DNA from: Isoetes taiwanensis
Taxonomy: Eukaryota; Streptophyta; Lycopodiopsida; Isoetales; Isoetaceae
Reading direction: 5' to 3'
DNA: 64,000 bases
NCBI GenBank assembly: GCA_021234155.1
Contig: JAJEKV010000272.1
Location: forward strand, 60,001 to 124,000
The position numbers and the translations under genes were made by a program. Below the pieces are notes generated by a model. It saw only the letters and a list, made by a program, of their open reading frames with translations, searched no databases and was not told the origin of the DNA. Shown piece by piece: positions 45,034-56,597 of this stretch. Every line of letters starts with the position of its first letter. Position 1 is the first letter of the stretch.

Positions 45034-45176
45034 AGGGCCGGTTCACATGGAACCATCACCGGAGAGGGGGCCTGTTTTGCCCAGTGCAAATTGGCGATGA
45101 TGGGCGATGGTGGGCGTAAAACGGTGAGCCTTTTTACGTGATGGTGAGGGTCGCGAAGATGCATGTGAACCCAGCC
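45034..45176. mobile_element. 143-bp MITE with TAA target duplication
   Basis: The left end AGGGCCGGTTCACATGG and right end CATGTGAACCCAGCC form inverted repeats of about 15 bp. TAA flanks both ends (45031-45033, 45177-45179). A related uninterrupted sequence exists at about 50334 (GGTTGCCCCTAGGGAGGCAA), so the insertion is directly visible. TAA and the GGGCC start resemble Tourist (PIF/Harbinger) MITEs. It lies about 185 bp upstream of the DUF3593 start codon. Confidence 0.75.
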
Positions 45177-45179
45177 TAA

Positions 45180-45300
45180 GGGGGCAAACCCTCGTCTATG
45201 TGGATTTGTGGCATATTCTAGGTATATGCCATTATATGCCAATAACTGCTCCAAAGCCATTATTGGCTATAAACTGACGGTCATTTCTGTTGCAGGGCAG
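45180..45300. repeat. Repeat shared with 50.33-50.48 kb
   Basis: GGGGGCAAACCCTCG and TGGCATATTCTAGGTATAT are present here and, slightly changed, at about 50340-50400. It covers the promoter region of the next gene. Confidence 0.7.
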
Positions 45301-45360
45301 CCACTCTGGAAACTGGCTAACCGGTGTTCTGGCGATGGTGGCTGCGATGGTGTTCTGGCG

Positions 45361-46374
45361 ATGGCCTCCTGCATTTTTTTACCTTTGCCCCAATCAAAAG
45401 TCGCGCCCAGCCAATGGCGAAGATCTAATTTTAGTCCTCCATGGACCCAATTGAGAAAGTTCAGCCGGCTTCAAGCTTGGGAGTTAGAATCCAGCAATGC
45501 CATAGTGGCTGGGATCCTTGCTGTGGATCCATGGGCTCCTAGTTCCTCCTTAGACTCGCAGAGTATGGCTTCCACACTTTTTGTTGCGTCTTTGTTTCCT
45601 TACTTGGGATTCTTGTATCATCTCACGAAGTCGGGAACTGCTCCAAAGCTCACATTATTTGGGCTCTATTTTTTGCTTGCTTTCGTGGGAGCTACAAGTA
45701 AGTATCTTCGTAGTTTCTGTACATGTTTGCTTTTATTTGTTGCTAAATGCAAACGAAAACTTTTTTAATCTCTAAAAGGACAAACTCTGCTAACTCATGT
45801 AAACAAGATATTACATCTGCATATCATGCTCTATAGTTTATGCATCTAACTGTTAAGTTCATTGCCTTTTCCTCGTATGGCATCTGCATATCATGCTCTA
45901 TAGTTTATGCATCTGACTTGTTGATTTCTATTCTTTCTGATGTATACATAAGTTGCACATTTATTACCTAGAATAGTCAAGTTGTCAACTTTACATTGAG
46001 TTTCTTATATGGCTGTCAAAAAAGTTCTGGTTTCCTAGTTTTTCTTTTGTGATGATCGCAAATCAAATATAAACCGAATGTTGTTCTTTTCTGGTTTGTG
46101 ATGCGGATGATGTACCCTATGTATGGTAACTTGTTCTTGGACCTAACTTAATATATATTTTTTCTACTAATAAAGCTTGGGATTTGATTTAGAACCTTGT
46201 TCTTGCAGCTAAAATCCATTATGGTACATTACTATCGAATGTTGATTGGTTACATGGATCGGCAGAGTCACTTCTGACACTCACCAATATGTTTATTGTG
46301 TTTGGGTGAGGAAGGCATTAAGGGAATCAAAGCAAGAAAACCAGGACGTCATTTCAGAAGATCTTTTAGATTAA
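45361..46374 (+). CDS. DUF3593-family predicted plastid membrane protein, with a frame break
   Basis: Exon 1 runs from the ATG at 45361 to about 45697. It gives a Ser/Arg-rich leader (MASCIFLPLPQSKVAPSQWR), fitting a plastid transit peptide. Then come AVDPWAPSSSLDSQSMAST, LFPYLGFLYHLTKSGTAPKL and TLFGLYFLLAFVGAT, a hydrophobic segment. A GTAAGT donor at 45698 and a TTGCAG acceptor ending at 46208 bound the intron. Exon 2 continues KIHYGTLLSNVDWLHGSAES, then LLTLTNMFIVFG. A TGA at 46307 stops the frame, but the next frame goes on as a conserved-looking tail to a TAA at 46372. So one base appears to be missing. Related plant and cyanobacterial proteins, as I recall them, have about six more residues at the splice junction. 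These could be a tiny skipped exon. The function of the family is unknown to me. I chose the second ATG because the leader from it looks like a transit peptide. Confidence 0.82.
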
Positions 46375-46599
46375 GTCCAACAGATTTGCTTCGCTTCTTC
46401 CCAACTCCACTGTATTCAAAACACATTTAGAAGAATAAGAGCCTAGCCAAAGAGAGTCAGATGGGGTTCTAGTACTTTTGCTAGCAAATTCATGAATATG
46501 GTCTTGGCTGGCTTAATGTTTGCAATATACACATGCTCTAGATCCTTTGTAATCGATTAAGTTTCATAAGTTGTCATCGTTCTTGAAAGTTAGTGTGAA

Positions 46600-47515
46600 C
46601 ATAAAAATAGTAGACGCCAACAGATTTGAGCAGGAGATTGCATAACAGCAGCTTTTTGTGAGACACGAACGTGTACATGACAGTGTAAATCTAGTAATGT
46701 TAGAGGCCATTCAGAACTTATGCTTATTAAAAACTCCAGCAACCAGAAACATGAGAAGTCTATTTGAGAAACTAGTGTTGGCAGTAAGAGATCTATGCGA
46801 GAAACTGGTGTTTGCAATGCATTATATTGTTGGTTCGTGGATTTTGTAAAGGTATTTGATTGGGTAACATGAAGCAAACTAGCCATAAGACTACAGCAGC
46901 TTCAGCTATATGTTCTTGTGGAATTGCGTCATGGCATAACTCGGTTATATGAGATAGTACATGTTGAGCTTTCTTTTTCATTACATTGGAGGGCTTCAGA
47001 ACAAAGTCAGTAACATTGGTGTCAAACAAGGATGCCTTTTGTCTGCCTCTTTTGGCCATTTTGTTGATGATTTAGAGGTTTGGCTTATTCGAGAAGGTGC
47101 AGAATGTGTGCAACTTGTAGACTTCATATTTCAGATTCTTTTGTATATGGAAAGATCCTTTTGTATATGCAATATGGCAATTGAATTCACAGATGATTAT
47201 GGATGGAATATGGGAGTGCAAAAGAGAATTGCAGATGTTATGAGATGTCAGATATGGTATTTTGAGCATGTGGAAAAAATGCCCTTTTAGAAGTGGCAGA
47301 TAAGAAAGCTAATGCACACAAAGTGCTTGCCCAATTACTGATATTGTATCGATACCCAGCTTGGAGACCTGGCCTTTCTAGGGAAATCTGAAAAGGTATA
47401 GAGAAATTGCAAAAACGAGGAGAGCTAGATGTGAAGCAGCAAATGCCTTATGCTATGATACTGGCTAAAACGGGGCTAAAGGTGGTTTCCCACTTGCAAT
47501 TAGATTAGGTTAACT
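46600..47515 (+). pseudogene. LINE reverse transcriptase relic (copy C)
   Basis: Short frames in order match the LINE copies A and B. LYCWFVDFVKVFDWVT is at about 46816, HGITRLYEIVHV at about 46927, and SNIGVKQGC...FGHFVDDLEVWL at about 46990. Near the end is KQQMPYAMILAKTGLKVVSHL (about 47437-47497), split here as KQQMPYAMILAKTG and LKVVSHL. The YADD region and much of the domain are missing. It is on the plus strand, opposite to the other two copies, and is much more decayed. Confidence 0.7.
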
Positions 47516-49068
47516 TAACTAGTTGGTTATTTCTTAACTTAACAAAAAATAGGTTGTGCTTTCGGGTAAAAGCACCCTAGGGTGTCATACATTAGTTCTA
47601 AATTCATGTACTATTTTGCACTAGAAAACCCCTCTTTTATATAATTTTGAATGTATGGTAGGAGGCCACGTGCATACCGTATATATTAAAAAAAGGAATA
47701 TATTTGGTTGTTTGTCATCATAACATGAAGTGGCCGACGGCTGTTGCGAAATTTTGGGTATAGCCACTGGATTCCCTTTGATCCAAGCAAATTCCCTCTA
47801 ATCCACCCCCAAGCAAGCAAATTCCCTCTAATCTACGGTCTAAGAATCTAAAACCAAGAAGGGAATTTCAAATTCTTGCCGGATCTTTGCATGCATATCA
47901 GTTTTCATAGGAGAGGGTCATGGCACAAGAAAATCAAAGCATGAACAAAATGACTCAGGGTGATGTCCAAAATGAGGACAGTGAGAGAAGCAGAAAATGG
48001 TTGAACAGGATACTCTGAATGACATCCCGATGAAGTGACAGAGAGTGATATTGTCAACAGTGAGAATGGCAGATCATATTCCAGGTACATCACCAAAAAA
48101 ATCAGGAAAAGAGTAGAAAAGGTTGTTGAATGCTTTAGAAATGAAGCCAATCTCGAAAAAAAAAAAACCAGTGCGAGTTCCATCAGTTAGCCAAGAAAGA
48201 GGGGGAACAAAATGGAGGGAATTTTTGGTACACTCAAATAATGCCATTTTCTTTAATGATGGCAATTAAAAACTTGCTATAATTAAAATACATAACCAAA
48301 TATGTAATGTATTCGAATGACCCTTTTTTTATCACCCTAGCATAAGTTAAGACAAACTTAAATGATTGTGAAGATATGCATTCCCACTATATCGGTTATG
48401 GACCACATAGGTTAAGTTCAGAAAACTAACTTAACCTAACTTTTTACAATAAGATTGTGTTTCACATTAGCAATTAATAGGTTTTGTTGGGTTAGAGATA
48501 GATGTGTTCGTTTCTCACTTCGGTTAAGAGATACAGTTAAGTTGAATAGAGGATTTGACTTTTTAGTCAAGTTACTATTTTTATGGATTGCTTGACTACC
48601 TAGGAAAATCTAGTCAAGTTGTTGACTATCTAGTCAATGATTTAACTTTTGGTTAATATAGACACTTTCTAGCCAATTAGTTGACTTGTAATCAACTCTC
48701 TCTATTTCAGGACATTCTAGTCAAGTAGTACTTGACTAGTCAATCAATCATAAAATACTTGAAATCTGCCTCTTTTTATTCTATTCTATTCAATCTATCA
48801 AATTATAAGACACTTGATCAACTAGTTGTGTCTCCTTGTAAAGAGTTTAATCTAACTGGGCTTAACCTTTGGACTAGTTGGTTAAATAATTTTTAATTAA
48901 AATAATTAACCTTTTTTTTCAGCGTGAAGGATGCTCCCTTAAGTTAATGAACAATTAAAAATTAACTAGAATTAAGTTAATTGATATTAACTTAAGGGTC
49001 AGTGGGAAAGCAAGTTTCGGTTATTTGCCCTATTTAACTTAACGGCAAGTGGGAAATGGCCCTAAGTC
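47482..49068. mobile_element. Possible TIR element, about 1.6 kb, no gene
   Basis: The left end GGTTTCCCACTTGCAATTAG (about 47484) and the reverse complement of the right end, GGCCATTTCCCACTTGCCGT (about 49045-49064), match over their TTTCCCACTTGC core. The interior is AT-rich, with many TTAACTTAAC and TAGTCAA words and no coding frame I can support. I found no clear target duplication, so the boundaries are tentative. Confidence 0.4.
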
Positions 49069-52000
49069 CCATAGAGGTTGAAGCACTATTCCAACACTTG
49101 GAGCATCTTTGTCAGATGAAACATGTCAACTCCCTCGTCGAACATTTGCGTAAATAATTCAAGATAACTAAATTTTTACACTCAGAAGTTCTAAAGATGG
49201 ATCCTATCCAAATTAGGAGACTATCTGCAATCTTGGTGGATACACTTAGTCTCAAGGATCCTATAATTGAAACACATAATAAACACTTATACTTTTGTCG
49301 CCTTAGTGGGCCTTGGGCCTAGGGTCTTAAAAGGCATGAGATCAGTCAATTATGTTTGCATAACCCGCGGGAGCGGTAGTTTGACCTGCTTAACCCATTG
49401 GTCGACGAATTTATTGAGACAACCATGAAATTAGCAAGCCAAGCAGCCTAGCAAACAATTTACTCACTACTAAGCTTTAAGCATGACCAGAGCCCCCTGG
49501 GCTTTATGCATGGCCGAGAATCTATTGGGCTTTAAGCATAACCAATTACCTCCACATCTGGTTGCTTCGAGCACCGGATTTTACCAAAAAGTGTAGGATC
49601 TGGGTGTCCCATAATGTATGTAATTGCTCCACAGCGTCAAATTTGGGCGTATTTGGCAAAAATGTGTCTAAAATGAGCATGGAGAGTAGAGGAGTCATGG
49701 CCGTCGATTGCTGCCGAAATAGACCAAACCGGAGGGAAAATGCTGGATATGTAAAAATGATGGAGACACCACGTATCAAGCCAATAACAATTGCATCAGA
49801 ATATCAAAAGATCCAAAAGATTATCGTGATAATTTCTTAGAGATTGTGTGATAATCTTCAGCTACCCCAAGTTCCACATTATAATCTATCTTTGGTCCAA
49901 TAGCTATAAACGGTCAGCTTGTGATAAATTGCAAGACTCATGATTTAAGGCAAACCATTAGCTCGTGATAAATTGCAAGACTCATGATTTGAGGACTGAT
50001 ATCATGTCTTATAAGAATTAATTTGTTATATGAACTAAATTGGACCTGATTGAATTGTAAACACAAAGAATTTGAACAACATAACAAAATCGCATTATGC
50101 TTACAGATTTCATTGGAAGCTAAAATTCCAGCTCGTAATAGTCGGCACACTTAACTCCTTTAGGAACTACACTTAACTCCGTTAGGAACTAAACCTAACT
50201 GTTAAGTGAGAAAGGGGTAATAACATAGCTAGGTTATTAATCTTTTCATAAGAAAATGTATATTCCTTGTTGACTCTTTGAACAGCTAGAGTAGCTTGAG
50301 GCTCTTAATAGTCAAAAGATTTTGGGTTGCCCCTAGGGAGGCAAACCCTCGCTCATGTAAATTTATGGCATATTCTAAGTATATACTAGAATATACCTAG
50401 AATATGCTAGAAACTGCCCCAGACCTGCTATTTCTTGTAAACTGTTGTGGGCCGTCGTGATTTGAACCGCCTAACCGGTGAGACATACCAGAGCATATCA
50501 GAGGCAAGCTCGTTTTTGATAAAAAGCAAGAACGTTAATCATTATCAAGGTGAATCAAAAAACATGTCTTACAGAAAATTTCCAGAATGCTAGAGGCAGA
50601 GTGACACGAGGCAAGGAGAAGGTAAGGCAATCTCCAATAACATTAGAGACTGGCCAGGCCCATCCAGAGAGGACTTTGATATCCAATAAAGCACTCTTGT
50701 TAGTCAAAACTTAACCCTTTCTTGTTTATGGTTGTCTCTAGTTACTCATCTGTTTATGTATATGTGCAATGTATGGATTACCACCCGTACAATAAGCATT
50801 GGCAGACCATATCCCACATATCCTACCAAATCATGGGAGTAAGAAGATGCATTGAATGTCCATCACAAGAGAGTGACCAGTACTTCCTGCTCCTTTGTGG
50901 TTTTCAAAGCAGTCATAACCTATATTTTTTCTGAAACATAACAAATGGGTTTGTTTAGATGCAAGACATGGGGATTTCGTCATAAATACCATAATTTGCA
51001 TTATTTTGTTATATGATAGTGTGAATGCTCTATAAGGAAAACATATCCTTTGGATCGAGAGACGACGAAGTTACGTATTTAAGTTTGGTCTGGCTGACTA
51101 GGTTTTATAATATAATGTCATTTAATTCAATCTTTAAGAGCACGGCTGGCTCTAGGCACATTCCGACCTGGCAATCCTGACTCTCATAGATCTACTATTC
51201 AAATTAGGCAGCTATATATCTTTACTGGGCAACCAGCTCTTATCTTAAAAATATTGCTTTAGGGATAATCTTCTGGCAGACGTCCTGACAATCACTACAC
51301 AGCATGTGTAGATATTGTGGTGGGGTTAGCATTTTTCAAGGGCAATATCACGGATGATTCTACATATTCTTATTCAAGTTGTTGACTATAGGCAGGGGAT
51401 TTTTTTTATACCTATTGGGATGACGGATGGCTTTAAGTAACTAGATTTGGGGGATTTGAAGAAGAAGATAGTTATAATATGGCATGTCCTCATAATGTGA
51501 TTCCCACTAGCGTTAGTGATATATGATGGCTTCTGGACGCATTTTATTATGTTTTATTACATGGACATTGGATCTTCGTGTTTCTTGCTAGATTTAGTTC
51601 CGCTGAAGTATTGAACGCTACATTTTAGTCTCATTGTCTTTACATTTGCTACATATTCTAAACGAGGTGCACTCTGGACTACCACAGTCGTCGGATTCAT
51701 CGATCCTACGACCTAGATCATATGCTGGAGCCTCTGGGCACCTCTCATTTCGCTTATAGTCATTTATGATTGGAATGAGGGCACCTCTCATTTTGCTTAT
51801 AGTCATTTATGATTGTAATGATTTGAAATATGAAATACGATTTCACTTAAGGTTTTTAGGGAAAATCGAATCTCTATACGACTTTGCTGAAGATTTTAGA
51901 GTATGAAATACGGGAGCTCGAACCTCTACCAAAATAATTCAATATCTTAACTAAGACTCCTTTCACCAATATACCCAGTGAGCTAATGCAATTATTTTTT

Positions 52001-52592
52001 ATCTTGAATTTATATTTTTTTATAACAACTTATTCGATTGTTTTAGATATATATGGTTTATGGTTTCAGAAATTGTTATTTTTAGATCCATATCAAATCC
52101 CCCTTTGCAACATATTCTAAATGAGGTGCACCCTGGACAATCACAGTCATTAGATTCGTCGATCTTACGACCTAGATCGTATGCTGGGGCCTTTGGGCAC
52201 CTCTCGTTTCGCTTATAGTCATTTATGATTGGAGGCGGCTATGATTTCGAAATACCAGCAATCTTCGTTCACTACACTTTAGGAACCATATTGCTAGATG
52301 AGACGAGACGAGAATGCACGATGATCCATAAAAGTATGCTCATGGCTTTTGTCTATATGCACATAGCAGAAGACATAGAATGTGTTGATGTAAAACATGC
52401 AGTGATGACGCCTCTTGCTACAAGGTATGTAAAGGATGGGCAAAAGGAATAATAAACATCTCATCTCAGGGATCTCAAGTCATAAGCACCACGCTAGAAA
52501 CTGATTCCTGCTCATCTTGGTAGGGTAACCATTTGCAACAACTATCATTTACAAAGCTGAAAGCCTTGAAGGTTGAAGGGCATGGTCACGCG
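49069..52592. other. Intergenic, small ORFs only
   Basis: Scattered frames of 60-92 codons on both strands lack motifs. A short duplication of GTGATAAATTGCAAGACTC occurs at about 49922 and 49967. A plus-strand 75-codon frame at 52225-52452 is not recognised. Confidence 0.4.
51651..52235. repeat. Direct repeat, about 125 bp, two copies
   Basis: The block beginning ACATATTCTAAAyGAGGTGC and ending GCTTATAGTCATTTATGATT occurs at about 51651-51775 and 52110-52235. The first copy has an additional partial tail duplication (about 51780-51815). Confidence 0.8.
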
Positions 52593-53221
52593 TGAAGGAT
52601 TAAGCCTAGATACTTTCGAAATTATAGCTAGACAATTTTAGATGGCAATGATGCAAAATACTCTTCAATTATGAATTAAGACATTCGAATACTTCACCAT
52701 TCACTATTTAATAATCATTTAACGGACCATTGAAATTTTACTGTTCATTTTATATTGACCAATTTACTGTAGCAGAGTTGACTCATATTTCGAGAGCCCA
52801 AGCACGATCTTTGAATTCATCAATCAATCTTCTGTCCACACAAAGATAAGATCCGAAAGCATTACATCTTAGTTTATATCCGGATCAGTCTGGCCGATCG
52901 GCCTAACCGACCTCTTAGCCGCACTTTGGGTCGACCATGGTATTCTATCATTCGACCGTTTTTCTCCATTTCTATAATGGTTAAGGCATACTAATCTTCA
53001 ACTTTAACTTTTAACCTTTAACCACAGATTAACGGCCTAGGTTAGAATTTACCTAGGCCATTCCACTAACTTAGCAATAACCATTGCATTTCATACTCAC
53101 ATTTGTCTGACTTGCTTTCAATCCCTCATTCCAACTGAGACTGTAGTTTTTTCCCTGCACACTCACAAAACTTTCTTCTCTGTAGATCTTAGCCATAATA
53201 TTACATGACTAATAACCTTCA
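52593..53221 (-). repeat. 3' LTR of the copia element (629 bp)
   Basis: Left copy in window coordinates. It begins TGAAGGATTAAGCC and ends AATAACCTTCA on the plus strand. Confidence 0.95.
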
Positions 53222-53345
53222 TTCTCCCCTTCATGCAATATTCCCTGATCACAGCAATTCAGCAAGCATTTCAACTCTTCAAATCTACTAGCTGTCAAAG
53301 CTTTAGTAAATAAATCTGCCACTTGATCTTTTGTACTGACATAAG

Positions 53346-56300
53346 TTAGATGCAGCAAATTTTTCTCAACCACATCTCTAATAAAATGAACTCCTTTGCT
53401 GCTAGTGAAGCAGAGTTGTATTCTGCTTCAGCACTTGAGAGTGCTATGCTTCCTTGTTTTTTGGATTTCCATGCTACTGGAGCACCTCCCAAAATTGTTA
53501 CATAACCAGATGTGGACCTCCTTTGATCAAGATCCCCTCCCCAATCAGCATCACAATAAGCTTTCAGATTCAAATCACTGGAGTTATACATAATGCCAAC
53601 ATACATTGTACCTTTCAAGTATCTCAGAATTCTCTTGGCTGTAATCCAGTGTGCTCGTCCAGGATTATGATTGTACCTACTGAGGAGATTAACTGCAAAA
53701 GCAATATCAGGTCTTGTACAGTTAGCAACATATGACAAGCATCCTAAAAGTGATCTATATGGTACTTCCTCCATCTGTTTTTGTTCTTCAAATGTTTGTG
53801 GTCTTAATGCCTTAGATATTTTGTGCCCTGGAACTATAGGAGTACTTGCTGCATTGCAACTCTTCATTCCAAATCTCTCCAGCATGTTTTCAATGTGTAT
53901 TTGCTGACTCAAAGTTAAGATTTTGCTGTTTCTATCCCTGAATACTTCAATGCCCAGAAACCTTCTTAATTCACCAAGATCAGTCATTTGGAATCTTTGA
54001 TTCAAGATCTCTTTGCATTTATTCAGAGTTTCTGTTCCTTTTGCCACCATAATGTTGTCATCAACATATAATGCAATGATGCACCATTCCTCTCCATTTC
54101 TAAATCTATACAAATTCCCACCATGATTTAATTTTTCAAAGCCCTGTTGTTTCAAATAATTGTTCATGCATTTATACCATTCTCTTGGGGACTGCTTTAA
54201 CCCATACACTGCTCGATTTAACCTCCATACTTTTTCTTCCCCTTCCTCAAAACCTGGAGCTTGTCTCAGGTACACTTCCTCTTCCAATTTTGCATTCAAG
54301 AAAGCAGTGCTTACATCCATATGGTGGATGTCTAAATCACATGAGTTTGCTATTGCCAGCAATATCCTCAAACTGTTTATTTTGACCAAAGGAGAGAAGG
54401 TTTCATCATAGTCCTTTCCTCTTTTTTGTGAAAATCCCTGAGCAACCAATCTTGCCTTGTATTTCTTTGTTTTTCCATCTGCCCCTATTTTGATTCTAAA
54501 AATCCACTTGTTCCCTACATTTTTATTCTGTGGTCTCTCAACTAATTCATATGTCTCTGTTCTTCTAAAAGCCTGCATTTCTTCCTCCATGGCTTTAAGC
54601 CAATGTTCAGCATCTTTTCCATTTATAGCTTCATCATAAGTTTTTGGTATGTCACTGTTTTCCAAAACCAGAATATCAAAAATATTCTCGACTTCACCTT
54701 CATGAGGCTGAAGTCTTTTACTTCTCCCTGATTCATTTCTTCCATGCAATTCAATGTTAGCTTTATTTTCATCCCTTAAGATTTGTGCCTCAGATCTTCT
54801 AGTCCTTATTTTCTGTTTTTCCAAAATCTGAGGTTGTTCTTCTTCATCTTTATTCTGCATCATAGAGTCCTCCTTTTCATGACTGAAATGTTCTTCTTCT
54901 ATCCCTGCAGCAGCATGCATTGACTGTTCGTTTTCCTCATTGTTTTCACTGGCTTGATCATCAAGCAAATCTCCATCATCAACCAAATCTCCAGCAGTGG
55001 TCTTAGGTTCTTCTTTTTCAGCAAGTTTCTGCTCCACTTTGTTTTCTTGCACACTTTCATTTAGGTCAGTCACATTTACCTTTTGAATTTTTCTGTAAAA
55101 CTGAGACTCATCGAATATTACATCTCTACTCACTATTATTTTTCTATGAGCTGGATCATATAGCCTGTATGCCTTGGAATTTGTGTTATATCCCACCAAA
55201 TAGGTAATGTATGCCCTATCATCCAACTTTTTCCTCAATTGTTCAGGTACGTGTGCAAATGTTAAGCATCCATATGCTTTAAGATCATTGTAGCTTGGCA
55301 TTTTGCCTGACCATAACATTTCAGGGACCGTTCCCCTTGTACTAACAGATGGCAAGATATTTTGAACATAAACAGCAGTATTCAAGGCTTCATTCCAAAC
55401 ATAATTTGGTAATCCAGAATACTTCAGCATAGATCTAACTGCATTTAGCAATGTTCTGTTTTTTCTCTCAGCTACCCCATTTTGTTGGGGAGAGTATCTA
55501 CAAGTTAATTGTCTTTTAATCCCCCTTTTTGCACAAAACCTTTTAAATGCATGGGATAGATACTCACCTCCCCTGTCAGATCTTATACATTTGACTCTTC
55601 TTCCAGTCTCAAGCTCCACCTCAGCAACAAATAGCTTTAGTGCATCATAAGCTTCATATTTTGTCTTCAAACAATAGCTTTTTGTCTTCCTGCTAAAGTC
55701 ATCTATGAATGTCATGAAATATCTGTGTCCTGACATACTAGTAACATTTATGGGATCACAAAGGCCAGTGTGCACCAAATCCAATATTCCTTTTGCCCTT
55801 TTTAATGATCTTCTGAATGGCAGCCTGGTTTGTTTGCCAAGAATGCATCCTGCACAAGTCAAGTTTCCATTTTCATCTCTGTTTGCTGATATCAGACCCC
55901 TTTTAATCAAAATATCAATATTTGCCAAGTTGGTATGGCACATTCGATTATGCCAAGTTTTAAGAGATGGAGTTTCAATTATATTCAAACTAGGAATGTG
56001 CTTGCAATCAAGACCAAATAAATTTCCCACTCTTTTGCCAATAAACCTGATATTATTTCCAAGATACACTTTACATTCTAGTTTTTCAAAAAGAACTTTA
56101 TAACCCAAGTCAACAAGTTGACAAACTGATATCAAATTTCTGACAAGGCCATGAACACACAAAACATCTCTAAGTTCCACAGCTTTTCCTTCTAAGTCAA
56201 ATATTTCTAATATTCCAGTGTCTTCAATCTTTTGCAAGCCTCCATCTCCTAATTGCACATGGCCAGCTTCTCTCTTTTTGCATTCTCTCAACAAGATTTG

Positions 56301-56597
56301 ATCACATGTCACGGTTTTCTCAGCTCCTGAATCTATGATTAACATTTTGTTAACCTTCTTTTGCAAACTATTTGAAATATTCAAAGCAGAATGGCTTACC
56401 TCAGCAGTATCATCCTCGTCCTCTTCTTCATTAGTTGTTGACTCTTTCACTACATTCAAGGATGGATTGCCTCTGCCTGCACCTCTCTCTCTTGCAAAGT
56501 TTCCTCTCTGATTAGCAGACCTTCCTCTGCCTCGACCTCTGCCTGCAGTCCCCTCTTGGACACGGGCAATTTGCAGCAACATGCCCTTTCCCATCAC
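53346..56597 (-). CDS. Copia pol polyprotein (protease, integrase, RT, partial RNase H)
   Basis: The frame encodes 1,083 residues. In order it has protease (LIIDSGAEKTVTCD, about residue 86) and an HHCC zinc region (WHNRMCHTNL...CAGCILGKQ, about 215-250). The integrase core follows (FIDDFSRK, SDRGGEY, QQNGVAERKNRT, about 290-380). Next is reverse transcriptase (GFSQKRGKDYDETFSPLVK, later LYVDDNIMVA), and then the start of RNase H (YCDADWGGD and SSAEAEYNSA). After LAAKE the frame turns into a foreign-frame tail and stops. The usual next stretch, with the third acidic RNase H residue, is absent, and a later pol segment follows in another frame at about 53240-53390. The break is a deletion of roughly 45 codons plus a frame change. 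Its start overlaps gag by 86 bases in a different frame. These enzymes cut the polyprotein, copy the RNA and insert the DNA. Confidence 0.93.
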   Translation of the reverse strand: MMGKGMLLQIARVQEGTAGRGRGRGRSANQRGNFARERGAGRGNPSLNVVKESTTNEEEDEDDTAEVSHSALNISNSLQKKVNKMLIIDSGAEKTVTCDQILLRECKKREAGHVQLGDGGLQKIEDTGILEIFDLEGKAVELRDVLCVHGLVRNLISVCQLVDLGYKVLFEKLECKVYLGNNIRFIGKRVGNLFGLDCKHIPSLNIIETPSLKTWHNRMCHTNLANIDILIKRGLISANRDENGNLTCAGCILGKQTRLPFRRSLKRAKGILDLVHTGLCDPINVTSMSGHRYFMTFIDDFSRKTKSYCLKTKYEAYDALKLFVAEVELETGRRVKCIRSDRGGEYLSHAFKRFCAKRGIKRQLTCRYSPQQNGVAERKNRTLLNAVRSMLKYSGLPNYVWNEALNTAVYVQNILPSVSTRGTVPEMLWSGKMPSYNDLKAYGCLTFAHVPEQLRKKLDDRAYITYLVGYNTNSKAYRLYDPAHRKIIVSRDVIFDESQFYRKIQKVNVTDLNESVQENKVEQKLAEKEEPKTTAGDLVDDGDLLDDQASENNEENEQSMHAAAGIEEEHFSHEKEDSMMQNKDEEEQPQILEKQKIRTRRSEAQILRDENKANIELHGRNESGRSKRLQPHEGEVENIFDILVLENSDIPKTYDEAINGKDAEHWLKAMEEEMQAFRRTETYELVERPQNKNVGNKWIFRIKIGADGKTKKYKARLVAQGFSQKRGKDYDETFSPLVKINSLRILLAIANSCDLDIHHMDVSTAFLNAKLEEEVYLRQAPGFEEGEEKVWRLNRAVYGLKQSPREWYKCMNNYLKQQGFEKLNHGGNLYRFRNGEEWCIIALYVDDNIMVAKGTETLNKCKEILNQRFQMTDLGELRRFLGIEVFRDRNSKILTLSQQIHIENMLERFGMKSCNAASTPIVPGHKISKALRPQTFEEQKQMEEVPYRSLLGCLSYVANCTRPDIAFAVNLLSRYNHNPGRAHWITAKRILRYLKGTMYVGIMYNSSDLNLKAYCDADWGGDLDQRRSTSGYVTILGGAPVAWKSKKQGSIALSSAEAEYNSASLAAKEFILLEMWLRKICCI

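Noticed and set aside
45030-45260. 76-codon minus-strand protein upstream of the DUF3593 gene
   Set aside because: It covers the 143-bp MITE and the repeat around it, so it has no independent support.
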